From NCBI GenBank assembly GCA_031001845.1, contig JARNGD010000132.1, forward strand, positions 36,918-100,917: a DNA stretch of 64,000 nucleotides, in the 5' to 3' direction. The stretch is from Achaetomiella virescens (taxonomy: Eukaryota > Ascomycota > Sordariomycetes > Sordariales > Chaetomiaceae). The position numbers and the translations under genes were made by a program. Shown one piece after another: positions 44,866-56,117 of this stretch. The notes beneath the pieces were generated by a model. That model saw only the letters and a program-made list of their open reading frames with translations. It made no database searches and was not told where the DNA came from. Every line of letters begins with the position of its first letter. Position 1 is the first letter of the stretch.

Positions 44866-46709
44866 ATGAAGGAACGCCTCGCTGGTTGGCTCGGCCCAAA
44901 AGAGGCACCAGTTGCTGAGCAGGAATTGCCCAAGGAGAAGGTTGCCGACAAGGAAGCCAATATCGCCAGCAATGCCGTCAACACTACCTCGGACGTAGAC
45001 CGTGACTCGGACAACATCTCGTTCAACGCCCAGGCCGGTGTCCAGGATGTCGAGGCCTTTGCCAAGGTGTGGACGAAAAACCACCTCATCCTTGCATACG
45101 TCACGTAAGTCAATGGATTCTCAAGAACAATCAGCTTCGATCGTCTCGCTAACCTTGCCAGCATCTGGGTCATCTTCTTCGTCGACGCGATGCAGCAGGG
45201 CATGGGCGTCACTCTGACGCCCTACGTGACCAGCGCTTTTCAGAGCCATTCCCTGACGGCCGCCACCAGCATCTTTTCCAGTCTCATCGGCGGTCTCTTC
45301 AAGCTGCCGCTTGCTAAGATCCTCGATATTTGGGGCCGGCCGCAGGGCTTCATCGTCATGATGGTTTGCCTGACCATCGGCCTGGCGATGATGGCCGGCT
45401 GTAACAACGTCGAAACGTATGCCGCTGGCCAGGTGTTCTATTGGGTCGGCTACAACGGCATCAGCTACTCCATCTCCATCTTCATCGCCGACACATCGGC
45501 CCTGAAGAACCGAGCTTTGATGTTCGCTTTCGCGTCCTCGCCGTACATCATCACCGTGTGGATCGGTGGGCCGCTTGCGGATGCCTTCTACTACGGCCCG
45601 GGCTTCCGATGGGGCTTCGGTGCCTTCGCCATCATCACGCCGTTCATCTGCAGCCCTCTGCTTGTTCTCTTCTACATCAACTACCGCAAGGCCCGCAAGC
45701 TCGGCCTCATCCCGATCGTAAGAGCAACCGCACCTGGCTCCAGTCGCTCAAGTACTACGCCATCGAGTTCGACGTCATCGGCCTGCTCCTCATCACTGCA
45801 GGCCTAGCCCTCTTCCTCCTACCGTTCAGCTCTATTCCTACCAGTCAGAGCAGTGGAAAGCGCCAATTATCATCGCCTTCTTCATCGTCGGCGGTCTGCT
45901 CCTCATCGCCTTCGCTCTCTTCGAGAAGTTCGTCGCCCCCAAGACCTTCATCCCGTATGAGCTGCTCATGGACCGCACCGTCCTCGGCGCCTGCATTCTT
46001 GCCGGCGTGTTGTTTGTGTCCTTCTACATCTGGGACAGCTACTTCTCGTCGTTCCTGCAGGTCGTCAACGGCCTCGACATGACCAAGTCGAGCTACATCA
46101 TGAACATCTACAGCATCGGCTCCTGCTTCTGGTCGCTCATCGTCGGCCTGCTCGTCCGCGTCACGGGCCGCTTCAAGTGGCTCGGCCTATACTTTGGCGT
46201 TCCCGTCACCATTCTTGGCGTTGGGCTGATGGTTGCCTTCCGCCAGCCGGACGTTAATATCGGGTACATAGTCATGTGCCAGATCTTTATTGCCGTTGCG
46301 GGCGGCACGCTGGTCATCTGTGAGCAGATGGCGGTCATGGCGGCGACCACGCATCAGTACATTGCTGTGGTGCTGGCTGTGGAGGCCATGTTTGCGAACG
46401 TGGGTGGTGCCATCGGGTCGACTGTGGCCGGGTGCGATTTGGAACGGTGTATTCCCCAAGAGGCTGGCCGAGCACCTCCCGCCAGAGTCACAGGGCGACT
46501 TGACGAGCATTGTTGCCTCGCTGCCGACCCAGCTGTCGTACCCTGTTGGCACGCCCACGCGGACAGCCATCCAGCATGCGTATGGTGATGCGCAGCGGAT
46601 TATGCTGATTGCGTCGACGGTCATTCAGGCCATCTCGCTGGTTTCGGTAATTGTCTGGAGGGATATCAAAGTCAAAGACTTTAAGCAGGTGAAGGGATTG
46701 GTTGTCTGA
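44866..46709 (+). CDS. Siderophore-iron transporter, major facilitator superfamily
   Basis: The N-terminal cytoplasmic part (KEAPVAEQELPKEKVADKEA) is joined through an intron (45105-45161, 57 nt) to VIFFVDAMQQGMGVTLTPYV, the first membrane helix region of SIT/ARN-type transporters. About fourteen helices follow, including IFSSLIGGLFKLPLAKILDI, YWVGYNGISYSISIFIADTS, YAIEFDVIGLLLITAGLALF, CILAGVLFVSFYIWDSYFSS and AVEAMFANVGGAIGSTVAG, ending WRDIKVKDFKQVKGLVV. The family imports ferric siderophores by proton symport at the plasma membrane. Frame breaks: about 45715 (one base lost before DRKSNRTW), about 45830 (C lost) and about 46430 (extra G). Full length otherwise, about 600 residues. Confidence 0.88.
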
Positions 46710-47318
46710 GGGATGTGTCGCCTGTGGTAGTTTCGTTCCGAATGGGAGATGGTTTGGATACCCAAATAATTATGGTTAGGAGTAGGTGTAGACAGCATCA
46801 AGACTTGACCGAAGTCCAATCGAAGTGTGTTCCTCAACCCCCTACTCCAGAAATTGGCCCTTTGAGCTGGACAGTAATTAAAATGATTTGAGTGCTGGTT
46901 CCTTGATTAGTGCTGGACAACTGTGCCTACTTCATTATCTCCCTTCCAGCCATTCAACTTCGCTTTGCTGCAAGGTGGTCCTTTGTTGCTAGTCAAAGAT
47001 CACCGCTATGTCGTTCCATTTCCGCCAACACGACACTCATGTATCATCAAAGAAATTGAGGGAAAGCCGTTGTACGCTGTCGTTCTCAAGTCAGCTACTT
47101 TGTTCCTTGAGCACCTGAATCGTTGTGCTTAGCCTTGATCTAGCACGTATATGTGCAAAACTCCGTCAAGGAACGTGTCGTGTTAGCGCCGGAGGAGCGC
47201 GCCATGGTCTGCACGATCAACTTCGCTTATAGTGTCATTGAGGTTTGGCGGGGGCTCGACGTAGGGGCCGATTTCAAGGTCCTCCGTGGCGAGCGGACAG
47301 CGCTACGGAGAAGGAGAA
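46710..47318. other. Spacer downstream of the transporter
   Basis: Convergent 3' regions of the transporter and the DUF2235 remnant; no gene recognised. Confidence 0.4.
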
Positions 47319-47912
47319 TTACCTGGAGGCTGACCGGCTTTTTCTAACGTGAACACCCCCGAGGTGCTTCTTCTCGTTGAACGGCGTCTTGTGCCAATAT
47401 TACCAGGTTTGATAGTTGTTGAAGATGTGGGAAGGTTGGTCGAGGCCCGAGCGGTTGAGGAAGCCAAGGGCACAAACCATGGCAGCGACGGAGCGGGCTG
47501 TGAAGGCGCCGCGCGAGAAGCCAATGATGACGATCTCGTCACCAGGGTTGTAGTTGTCGCAGATGAATCTATACGACTCGGCAATGTCTTGAGCGACGCC
47601 AACTCCGAAGGGTCCTCCAAGGAAGCGTGCTACCTTGGACGTTACGGTGCCCGCACCCAGGTGGTAGTAGACGATCTGCAGCATGCTAGAACAGTATTTG
47701 TGTGCCACGGCGCCCGAAAGCTGGCTGCCGTTGCTCGGCGGGCCAGCTCCCTCGTTTCCGCAAATGTGTCAGAATGACAGCTATAGGGCTGATTTGTAAG
47801 TAAGAGACGACGTATCATTCCGAGTGCCGTCGCAGCAAACGACGGGACGCTTCTTGTTGGGGATCTGGTCGCCCAACGCCTTGTGGGCGCAGTCAATGTG
47901 GTGGGAAATCAT
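47319..47912 (-). pseudogene. DUF2235 alpha/beta-hydrolase, truncated
   Basis: The product begins MISHHIDCAHKALGDQIPNK then RPVVCCDGTRND, close to the CDGTWND start of the DUF2235 (Tle1-like phospholipase) domain. After a disordered stretch it continues YCSSMLQIVYYHLGAG, DIAESYRFICDNYNPGDE and IVIIGFSRGAFTARSVAAMV with the GxSxG nucleophile (GFSRG). It then reads FNNYQTW, an in-frame TAA (47402-47400), and YWHKTPFNEKKHLG before ending at 47319. The second half of the domain, including the expected Asp/His, is absent, so the gene is truncated. The family hydrolyses lipid esters. It lies on the same strand and 546 bp downstream of the E2-like module, inside the NOD-like-receptor locus. Confidence 0.75.
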
Positions 47913-48457
47913 GGCGCTGGAAGGAGAGGAGGGCGAGATATCACAACACTACAGGAAGTAGCTAGGTTAAAGGTTGAAGGATTTGGTTAGTTAAACAAAT
48001 TGAAGCTGGGGAAGCCCAGGTGCTATATACACAAATGAGAACTCGCTCGCCAAGCAGTGGAATGCTAAGCCACCGCGCAATACGCAGGGGACGCCACCGC
48101 CAACGCTGTGCTGGGACCTTGTATCCTGCGATAGGAGAGAAGACTTGATGGACGGGATGGAGACTCGTTCCTCACAAGCAAGTCCGGCACCCCTTTCGGT
48201 TCGGGCGCGGTTTCGGGCTTCAAAATACCACGCGTGGGTTTCCAGTGTGATACAGTCGACCAGCTAGGCATCGATATATTCCTCAGTGGCTCTGGAACGC
48301 ACCGGACAGGATCAAAGGGGCGTCTAGAACGCTCGACAGCCTTTCTAAGCAACTGGCTAGCCTCAATCGTTCATCTCTCTTTTCGTTCTTCGTAATTACA
48401 CCATTTCATCGCGGATCGTTCTTGCTGAAAGCCTGCCGCAAAATTCCAACAGGTATA
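47913..48457. other. Spacer between E2-like module and DUF2235
   Basis: An open frame of 95 codons (48352-48065, minus) has no resemblance to a known family; it may be 3' untranslated sequence. Confidence 0.4.
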
Positions 48458-49192
48458 TCACATAGCGTACTTCGTTGTCCAGGTCTTTGCCATCGCGTTA
48501 TATCTGTCTGGGTCCCGTAAATACTCTCTTGCCTCTTCATAGAACGGCACGTCAAGCGCCGGACATCCGAATAGTGATACAATCGAGAGCAAGACTTTGA
48601 GCGGGGTAAAACACGTCAGCAGTGTGTTGAGCAAACGCCAACATCTAAAGGTAAAATCAAAGTAAGAAATGGGGACAAACTGTGCGAAATCGTCCACGTC
48701 GGGCTCCAGCCTTCTCGCAAACGTATCGATATTGAGTCGGCCGCTGATGATGTTGGGGTGCATGATCCGTGTTGTAAAGGTGATCGGGGGGGCTTGAATG
48801 GAAAATCTGTTGGGAAGCGCAGGTCAAAGGAAAAGACCCCCCCTTCGTATGGTGTGCCTATCTGTAATTTGTATGTATCCAGTCAGCGTAATCAGAGACC
48901 TCCAACTATGTACGTATGTATAAATGAGGGCTTACCGGGCCCGTGAGAGCCCCTGTCCATCCAAACTAATCATGTGCAAGCAGCTGGGGTTAGCACTCCG
49001 ATCTCTCGTCAGACTTGGGCGACGCCAAATAGAATAGGAGAACACTCACCGAATCGAATCCGTTACACCGCACTGGCAAAACGTTGCTCGGTGGATCAAA
49101 GTTCACCTCCCTGATCTGCTTGAGAATCCATTTCCCTGGACCCGAAACGATATCGAAATCCAATCATCCGGTGGTGCTTGCGGCCCAGTCAT
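48458..49192 (-). CDS. Ubiquitin-conjugating enzyme (E2) fold, active-site Cys position occupied by Asn
   Basis: Spliced, the minus strand reads KWILKQIREVNFDPPSNVLP, then a 30-nt exon (48965-48936) FGWTGALTGP, then IGTPYEGGVFSFDLRFPTDF, PFKPPRITFTTRIMHPNI, and at the end PLKVLLSIVSLFGCPALDVP and YNAMAKTWTTKYAM. This is a complete UBE2D-like UBC fold including the HPN motif. Where E2s have G-x-I-C-L-D this has G-R-L-N-I-D; the Asn codon is 48733-48731, so thioester chemistry is not expected. A 25-residue extra stretch after LNIDTF may be an unspliced intron ending TTTAG. Frame breaks at about 49120 and in the C-run near 48785. The first ATG (49192) overlaps the stop of the ankyrin region (ATGA), so this is probably the C-terminal module of the receptor, or an adjacent gene. 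Confidence 0.78.
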
Positions 49193-51957
49193 GTCTTGAA
49201 AGCTTCCATCACCTCCTTGCTGACACGACCGCAGGCCAGCATGTAGGGTGTTAGTCACAGATATCCTTGGCATTGACTTCAACGCCTTCAATCGCCAGTA
49301 ACCTCTCTATGATCGTCGTCTCCCCGGTCTCCACCGCGAAGGCAAGTGCTGTTTGCCCGAACTTGTCCGGGACAGTGGGATCTGCCTGGTGTTTGTCCAA
49401 CAGTCGAAGGAAGAAATCCCAGCGTCGAATGCTCGTCGCCCAGAGTAACAATGTCCTCCCCTTGGCATCCTGACGGTTGATATCCACGCGATCTGGGCCG
49501 AGAGAAAGAAAAAGATTCACATGGCTTCATTCCCTAGCTGGACCGCGTACATGAGTGGCGTCTTGCCCTCGATACTTTCCGCTCTGTCTGCATCAACTTC
49601 TGCACACGCTAGGAGAGTTTGAACCGTGGACAGGTGTCCCTTTCGGGCGGCGTAACATAGTGGAGTCTGGCCGTGAGAGTCTTGGGAATTTGGGTCGTGG
49701 CCTCGCTCGAGGAGGACTATGAGCGCGTTGTCGAGAGCTTGGCTCGCAGCAAAATGTAGACTCGTTGTCTTCCTCGGTGTCTTGCTTGTAGCAACCCGCT
49801 CAGGATCTCTAAGGTCCATGGAAAGGACTTGCATGGCTGTCTCAACGTTGGAGGCTCGCCTTCAAGGAAGTCTAGAATAGGCTTGCTAGTTTCTATTGAA
49901 AGCGCTGATGACGAGTGGCAACTGGTGTTATGGACATGAGTGGCCCAGCTGCGCGCGAGTACTCGTACAGCGGATACGGCTTCAGTCGCTCCTTGTACTG
50001 TGTGTATGACTCACTAAATCCGCTGGAGAAAGCGTCGAAGGAGAGGTAGGTGACGCATATTGTGCACAGCTCTTCCTCAGCAGAAGGAAACCAAAGGCCC
50101 GGGTACGGTTGAAGTATTCTTGGGTGGTGTAGTGGATGAGTCGCACGACATTACTCTCTCTGTCTACTGTCACAAGCCCAGAACAGACTGAGGCTAGTTG
50201 CCCAATAGAAGGGATATTGTCTCTGTCCAGACTGCGCTCCCCAAGCTCGACGGCGAGGGCGTGCTGGAGTTCCGTTGCAGAAAGTGGGCGAGTGGCGCAG
50301 GTAATCCATGTTAGGACTCGCTGGGCAAGTTGTCGAAACCCTTCTCGTTGGCTGTGAATGCGTTCCATCGCTTGGTCGTACGCGGGAGAGAATCTCGGTC
50401 TTTGTCTCCTCTGTCGAGGCCTCCTGGGTCAGCTTTCGGCCTTGACGGTTGTCCTATCCTCGAGAGCTGTAAGGTATAGCTGGGCCAGGAGAAACTGGGT
50501 GCAAAGGTCAGTCTGGGGCATGGAACGAAAGGGGTGCAAGGGTGTTGGGGAAGCGTACATCCCATCCACCGACGATATGATCTCGCGTTTGATTTGATTT
50601 TGAAGCTTCTGGTCCGTAGAGATAAATGTTGGAAGATGGTGCATGTGTCCCTCGATGTACATGCTAATGTCTTCATCGCTAGCGATGATTTCGAGAGATG
50701 GACAGTCGGTAAATAGGGCCTCGATATCCGGTATGTGACGCGACGTGAGAAAGTGACTGAACTTTTGGTCCCTGCGGAGACCCAAAAGTTCCGCGAGGAA
50801 AGACGACCTATGGCCACCTGCACTCTGGCAATCGTCCACGGCATCCAGCACGATGAAAGTGCGTGACAATGGAGCGGAAACTACCCTAAGGTTCCCGAGG
50901 ATCTCGTGCATAGCCGGCCTAGTTTCTTTCTCTTGATGTCTCCGATAGAGAGCCATGACGCTGTCTGGAATGACGGGTTGTCGCTGAGCAAGCTGCTTGA
51001 GAAGGCTTGAGAATAGCTGTTTGGGTTCTTGCTCAGACTGGCGTCGGAAGTTGAAGTAGATGTATGCAATGCCGACTGTCGGGTCATCCTCAAACCGGCG
51101 TGTCAAGTCCTCGATCACAGTGGCCGTGAGAATTGTCTTGCCACTTCCGGGCATACCCTGGCAGAACAGGGTGTGGTGCGCCTTCGCGAGAAAGGCCGTG
51201 TATTGTGCGGAGTTGAGCAGCCATTTGCCTGTGCCGGCCTGGCTCTTGTCGAGGAAGTCATTATGTTGTGGGGCGTAGTCAATCGGCGTGATCCAGTCCA
51301 AAATGGTCCGCCGTTCCTCTTGGTCCTTTCGAGCATCTTGTTCGTTCATCCACGTGTCGGCGCCTGAAATGTGCGAATTGAGCTTGACCCATAATATCTA
51401 GGCTCTGCTTGCTTTGGGCCGCAAGAGCCTGCATTTCGTGGACACAGTCGTTTACGTCGCGGATGTATCCGTCCACCTTGGATATAATCACGCTTGTTGT
51501 TGACGTTAGTGGATGTGGCCGGAGAAAAGTCCGGACTCGGGAGAAGACCTAGATACCTACCTTAGATCGGCACTCACTGCCAGCTCAAACAGCCCTTTGC
51601 TCTCTCCAAGACCTGGAGAGACAGCTTCAGTTTCTTGTCAAATTGTGGTGCCAGATACCTCCCAATGCTGCTCTTCTCCATAAAGTCTCGTATCCTCTTG
51701 AGCGCTTCCTCGCAACGGTGGAGGACCGGACTCAGGTGGTTCAATCCGAGAATCCTCGCTTCGTCCATCGCGATGCACTTCAAGACGGGCTTGGAAAGAC
51801 TGCAAGACCCCGTTGAAGGCATAGAGATCGACCATCATCATGTTCAGCTCCGACATGCTGAACTCGGATGGGCCAAGCCATTTCTTGGACAGTTTGAGGC
51901 AGGCGCCTGTGAGTTGCACCACAGCAATGACGCTGGCCGCAATGCCGAGGCTTCCAT
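49189..51957 (-). CDS. NOD-like receptor: HeLo-like N-terminus, NACHT, winged helix, ankyrin repeats
   Basis: The N-terminus (IAASVIAVVQLTGACLKLSK, VDLYAFNGVLQSFQARLEV, YIRDVNDCVHEMQALA) matches the HeLo-like/Fungal_N domain that induces cell death in related proteins. A linker (LDWITPIDYAPQHNDFL) leads to NACHT with Walker A FCQGMPGSGKT and Walker B TFIVLDAVDDC. A winged-helix segment (RVLTWITCATRPLSATELQH, VVRLIHYTTQEYF) is followed by ankyrin repeats (TTSLHFAASQALDNALIVLL, GQTPLCYAARKGHLSTVQTLL, GKTPLMYAVQLGNEAMV, GRTLLLWATSIRRWDFFLRLL, GQTALAFAVETGETTIIERLL, and YMLACGRVSKEVMEAF). The ATG at 51957 needs one C restored (about 51950) to reach the domain; other breaks at about 50570, 50430 and 49518. 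Likely an intracellular nonself sensor. Confidence 0.85.
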
Positions 51958-52933
51958 GGCTCCTGCTGCGATGGCGGTATCTTCTCTTTGATGGGTGAGG
52001 GAATAGAGCAGGCCAAGGAATCGCAAGGCTCTGCGGTGCGGGGAGGTTGATGGTTTCACAATGGCGAAGCACGAAGCAGCTTCCGATAGTTATCTGCACT
52101 ATTCCCCTTTTGGATGTCAGCCGCTCAGTCTGCCTCCGCTGGACGACAAGGAACCAAGGTGCTTCTTGTGAGGAAAACAGCATTCGAGAAGATTGGCGAA
52201 GGGAGGAGACTACCGACGGTAACCTTCCGGGGGTGTATGTAATCATTTGCTTTCGTTCGTTCCATCCAACATGGATAGGGGTTTCGAAGTTTGTGTCGCT
52301 GTCCCTCGTGCTTCTGTCCGTTCTCCCTCCTCGCGTCATGTGCGCTGAGATTTGCTGCGCAGCAGGCCACATCTGCTCCAAAGCTGGAAGCCCGAAGGAG
52401 GGGCTTATGGCCAGCCCGCAACCATCATTGTGCTTGACTGGGCGCTAAAGAAGACCACCTACAGGCTTTCAGCGCGACACAGTTGGGAGGTCTTTGCACC
52501 AGCTCCATTCCCTGACGAGTGGAGGATATCATTTAACAGCCTTCATCGTCTCTGGGGTCGTGATGGATGGTGTTGAGCGCAGTTATGAAGGCGCTGTTGA
52601 GCGATACCGAGGGCTTCGTTATGATTGTACTTCAGAGAATTGTCTTTCTCTTCTTCTCTATACTTGATAGCACGCTGGAAATCCAACCACATTGGCCACC
52701 CCACGTTCTGGTATTATTACCCCCTGTCCATTTCAAGAGAATGGGGAGATGACGACCTGAGAATGCTCTGCGTGCTCCGCGCATGCCTCTGTCGGTCGCC
52801 GCCGAAGTCGATCCACGGTTGTAGACAGATGCGCTAAGCCAAAGAAGGGAACTCGCTGAGCGTCAATTGATTGGCCGGGTCAGTGGATTCATCTGGTAAC
52901 TGACCCGACAACTCTGCTGACTTATTTTAGTCG

Positions 52934-52974
<41 letters not shown>

Positions 52975-53591
52975 TTTGTGTTGTTCAAGCTGGCGGAAGC
53001 ATGCCACTCATCCTGTGGTGTGGGATCCACAGGACCCACACCTTCGTCTCGGCCATCCACCTTCTGTGCCTGGCTCGCCCGTCTTCAAACTCTTTTCCTC
53101 AACAACAGCAACTACAACAACAACCGTAGCGACAACGCCGTAGCGAATGTCACCAGTTTTGCCAGCCGTTGCGCTCTCTGCCGACAACTCCCCATTGTTA
53201 TCCTTAGAAGACGGCGACAAAAAGCCGCTCCTACAATGTTCAACATTCCCTTCTCTCCAGCGACGGACCACATTTCGTGCGTTGAGAGCCAGCTTTGGCG
53301 GCACATAAGTGTTCCTTTTCTGGGCGAAAATTATGATGGATTTGGCTTTGCGGACTTCCCTGTCCGCAAGGAATGGCAAGAGCGGCCTCTATTTCTCGCT
53401 CTCGTTATTTTTGTTCTCTTATCCTTTTTTCATCACCTCCATTCCCGTTTCTCCTCAGCCTTTTCTTTTATTTGCTATCCGCAAGTGTACCTCGTGTAGA
53501 TAAAAACCCCCCTTCCACGAGAGTAGCGATCTTCTCTCGTGTTCGGTTAGCTTCAATTATTTCCAATTAGATAATACATGACGTGAGTGGT
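51958..53591. other. Spacer upstream of the receptor, with TG microsatellite
   Basis: Promoter side of the NOD-like receptor and 3' side of the GPI-protein gene. No gene recognised. Frames near 52936-53500 are artefacts of the TG repeat. Confidence 0.45.
52935..52970 (+). repeat. (TG)18 microsatellite
   Basis: Eighteen uninterrupted TG dinucleotides. Confidence 0.97.
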
Positions 53592-54825
53592 CTACCGCAT
53601 CTGAAGCACTAGCAGCAGGGATGAAGCCGAGGCCATCCAAACCCCTCTTTTTGCCAGACTGATCACCTTGCTGGCGCTGCTGCCTTTGTCGTCCCCGTTG
53701 TTGCCGATTTTGTCAAGACTAATACTGTTGGCATTAGGAGACGTCTTTCCCGAGAAGGTCCATGACTTCCCCGTACCCATTCCGTTGGGAGCGACGCATT
53801 GGACGCGAGGGATGCTGCCTCCAGCATGGCGCATCGACCCAGACGACCAACCCCGGACTCCAGACCCATTCTCCCTCGGCGTGTTTGGGTCCATTGTGGC
53901 GTTGACAAAGAGCGTGACGATCGGCCAGTAGTTCAGCTGCTGGCTGTCCCAGAAATCCGTCATCATCTGGGGCAAGTCCTCGGGCTTGTATCCGTATGCA
54001 GAGTCTGTCCAGATCGGGTTCATAAACAGCCAGCCTCCCGAAGAGGTCACAGATCCGTTGAGGTAGGGGATTGCCACTCCGTGAGACGAGGGGCTAACCC
54101 AGCTGGTGTTGCCCGGTCCTGGGCCTCCTGGGTCCATGCCACGGCACACTTCCAACTCCTCGAACTCGAGCGGAAGGCACCTCACGCGTGTTCTATAGGG
54201 GGTGTCGTCGGCGGTTGCTGACTCGGCGACATAGTAGGACTTGGAGGCAGTCTTTTCCAGCGCAGCGATGCAGTCGTCCGAGAGAAACCCCTTGCACGAG
54301 CCGTCCTCGGCCAGTGGCTTATTGTCGGGGTTGTTCCAGGCCCACGCGGTCGATCCTGGCTGATGAAAATTCCCAAACACATGCCCCAGCTGGAGTGCGT
54401 GTTGACAATCTTGGTGCCGTCGTTGTGGGCTTTGATCAGCGGGTCTGGCGCCTTGATCCTCAGGCTGAACCCAAGCATAGGCTGGTATTCGTCTGCGACT
54501 TTTTCGTCAACCTTGGAGAAGTCCAGGGCGGCCATGCTGAGAGTCCAGCCATCCATCGGCTCTCCGGGGTAAGGTTTGGAGACGTCATATCCGGGAATCT
54601 TGAAAATGCCGGTTGCGTTGGACGTTTCGACAGCGTTCAGGAAGGTCGTTGAGTTGGCATTATATGGGCCGCTGCGTTTATCCATTCCTGCCCATAACCT
54701 CCGAAGCCGCGGTTGCGAGCGAGGACGGGGAAGCCGAATGCGTCTTTCTTATCATCCGCGACGGCGACGACGGCGACGACGGCCAGGAAAGGCACGGCAA
54801 AACTGTGTAGATGATTCGTCCGCAT
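53592..54825 (-). CDS. Secreted GPI-anchored protein of unknown function
   Basis: MRTNHLHSFAVPFLAVVAVV is a signal peptide (ATG 54825). The mature part starts AFGFPVLARNRGFGGYGQ and KRSGPYNANSTTFLNAVETS, then GWTLSMAALDFSKVDEKVAD, SSWGMCLG, NFHQPGSTAWAWNN and DDCIAALEKTASKSYYVAES. It has many Cys and N-glycosylation sites (NATG, NSTT, NTSW, NGSV, NATM). The C-terminus (GVWMASASSLLLVLQMR) is a short hydrophobic GPI-attachment signal preceded by a Ser/Gly/Asp-rich spacer. Two frame changes, near 54695 (EWIN-KRSG) and near 54370 (MCLG-NFHQ). The domain looks like a conserved ascomycete surface protein, but I know no function. Confidence 0.65.
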
Positions 54826-56117
54826 TGTGCGAGTAAGCGTGGACAAAATGCGAGGTCAGCGGTGGGAAAGAGGAGGAACCGAATGTTGGCGCCGATCCTT
54901 CTAGAGCTACATCCCTGATTTATATGCATGTTGGGCCCCTGGCAGATTGCTGCAGAGTGAGGTGGGTTCGTGAGGTGGATTCTGTTGGTTTGAGGTTGGC
55001 TCTGAACAAGAAATTTAGCGGCGGAGAAGCGACAAAACGGGAAGGTGCTCGCTGCTGTAAAGTTCATGCCCCTGCGGAACTCATGGAGTGCTCGTAGTTG
55101 GCCATCCTCCGTCCATGTATGCCTGTACGAGTATTGTAAACCAACGGCCTGGGCTTTGCCTCTGGTTAATTAGTACCCTCTGTAGCCTGTTCTACAATCT
55201 TTGTATTGGCCCGATGCTCTGGTAGAATGCAGCGACACTACTGCATCGCTCCATACCCGCGTCTTCGATTGAGAAACAAATAAGGTATTCTCACCTGATA
55301 GAGTCGAGACAAAGAAACAGGGAAGAGGGTGAATGAATAGTAGTGGGATATCAGGGTACAGAGACTGGGGCACACGGATGAGGATCTCAATGACACAGAA
55401 CAACATGGGCAGATTGATCGGGGTTCAAGTTGTATGACAGTAGGCCGCAAAGGGGAGGAAGGCGAGCCAAAGGGTGTGGAGTGTGGGATTGATGTACAAC
55501 AGGGCGCTTCTAGATCTGTAGATGGGCCTGTAGGGGCGGAGAGTCTCCTGGCGAGCTTCGTTAGTTCAGATATAGCGTTACGGGCGGTAGGCTACAGATC
55601 CTGGTTTTTATAGCAGTTCTGTTCTCTTCATGCTGAATGTTGCAACAATGACCGAGCTGGCGTCCGGGGCCCTTTTGATTCGCAGTAGGATGAGAAATGT
55701 GACCACCTACGAGCTCTCACCCGAAGCTCCCCTGACAGCGGGTACGATTCCCGGGCACGATTCCCGGGCAGTTTCCAGGGCGACCTATACCCCACACAGC
55801 AGCTGCCAGAGAATTTATGCTTAGCACCCATCCCGTCCAGGGCACGACGACTTCCGGAAGCGGATGCACGCGCGCAAGATGAAACCAAGTTGTTCTGTCC
55901 AGAATGTCTGAAAATTTCGTTTTCACCTTGCTCTTATTCGTCGCTCTCTCCTGACACGAGTGAAAAGCAACACAGGCCAAGTGTACTGGAAGTGGCGGAG
56001 GGGCAGCTGCCCCACCTGCGAACCCTTGTCACACTTGACCAGGTCCAACAATAGAACTGCCTCACTCACCACCAAGGTCACGTCACCTCATCTGTCGCTG
56101 CCAACTCAGAAACGATA
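54826..56117. other. Divergent promoter region, no gene recognised
   Basis: About 1.3 kb between two divergently transcribed genes. A 13-bp direct duplication (ACGATTCCCGGGC) lies at 55744-55769. Confidence 0.45.

Noticed and set aside
52936..53499. Frames starting in the TG repeat (CVCVCV... proteins)
   Set aside because: Microsatellite artefacts, no conserved sequence downstream.
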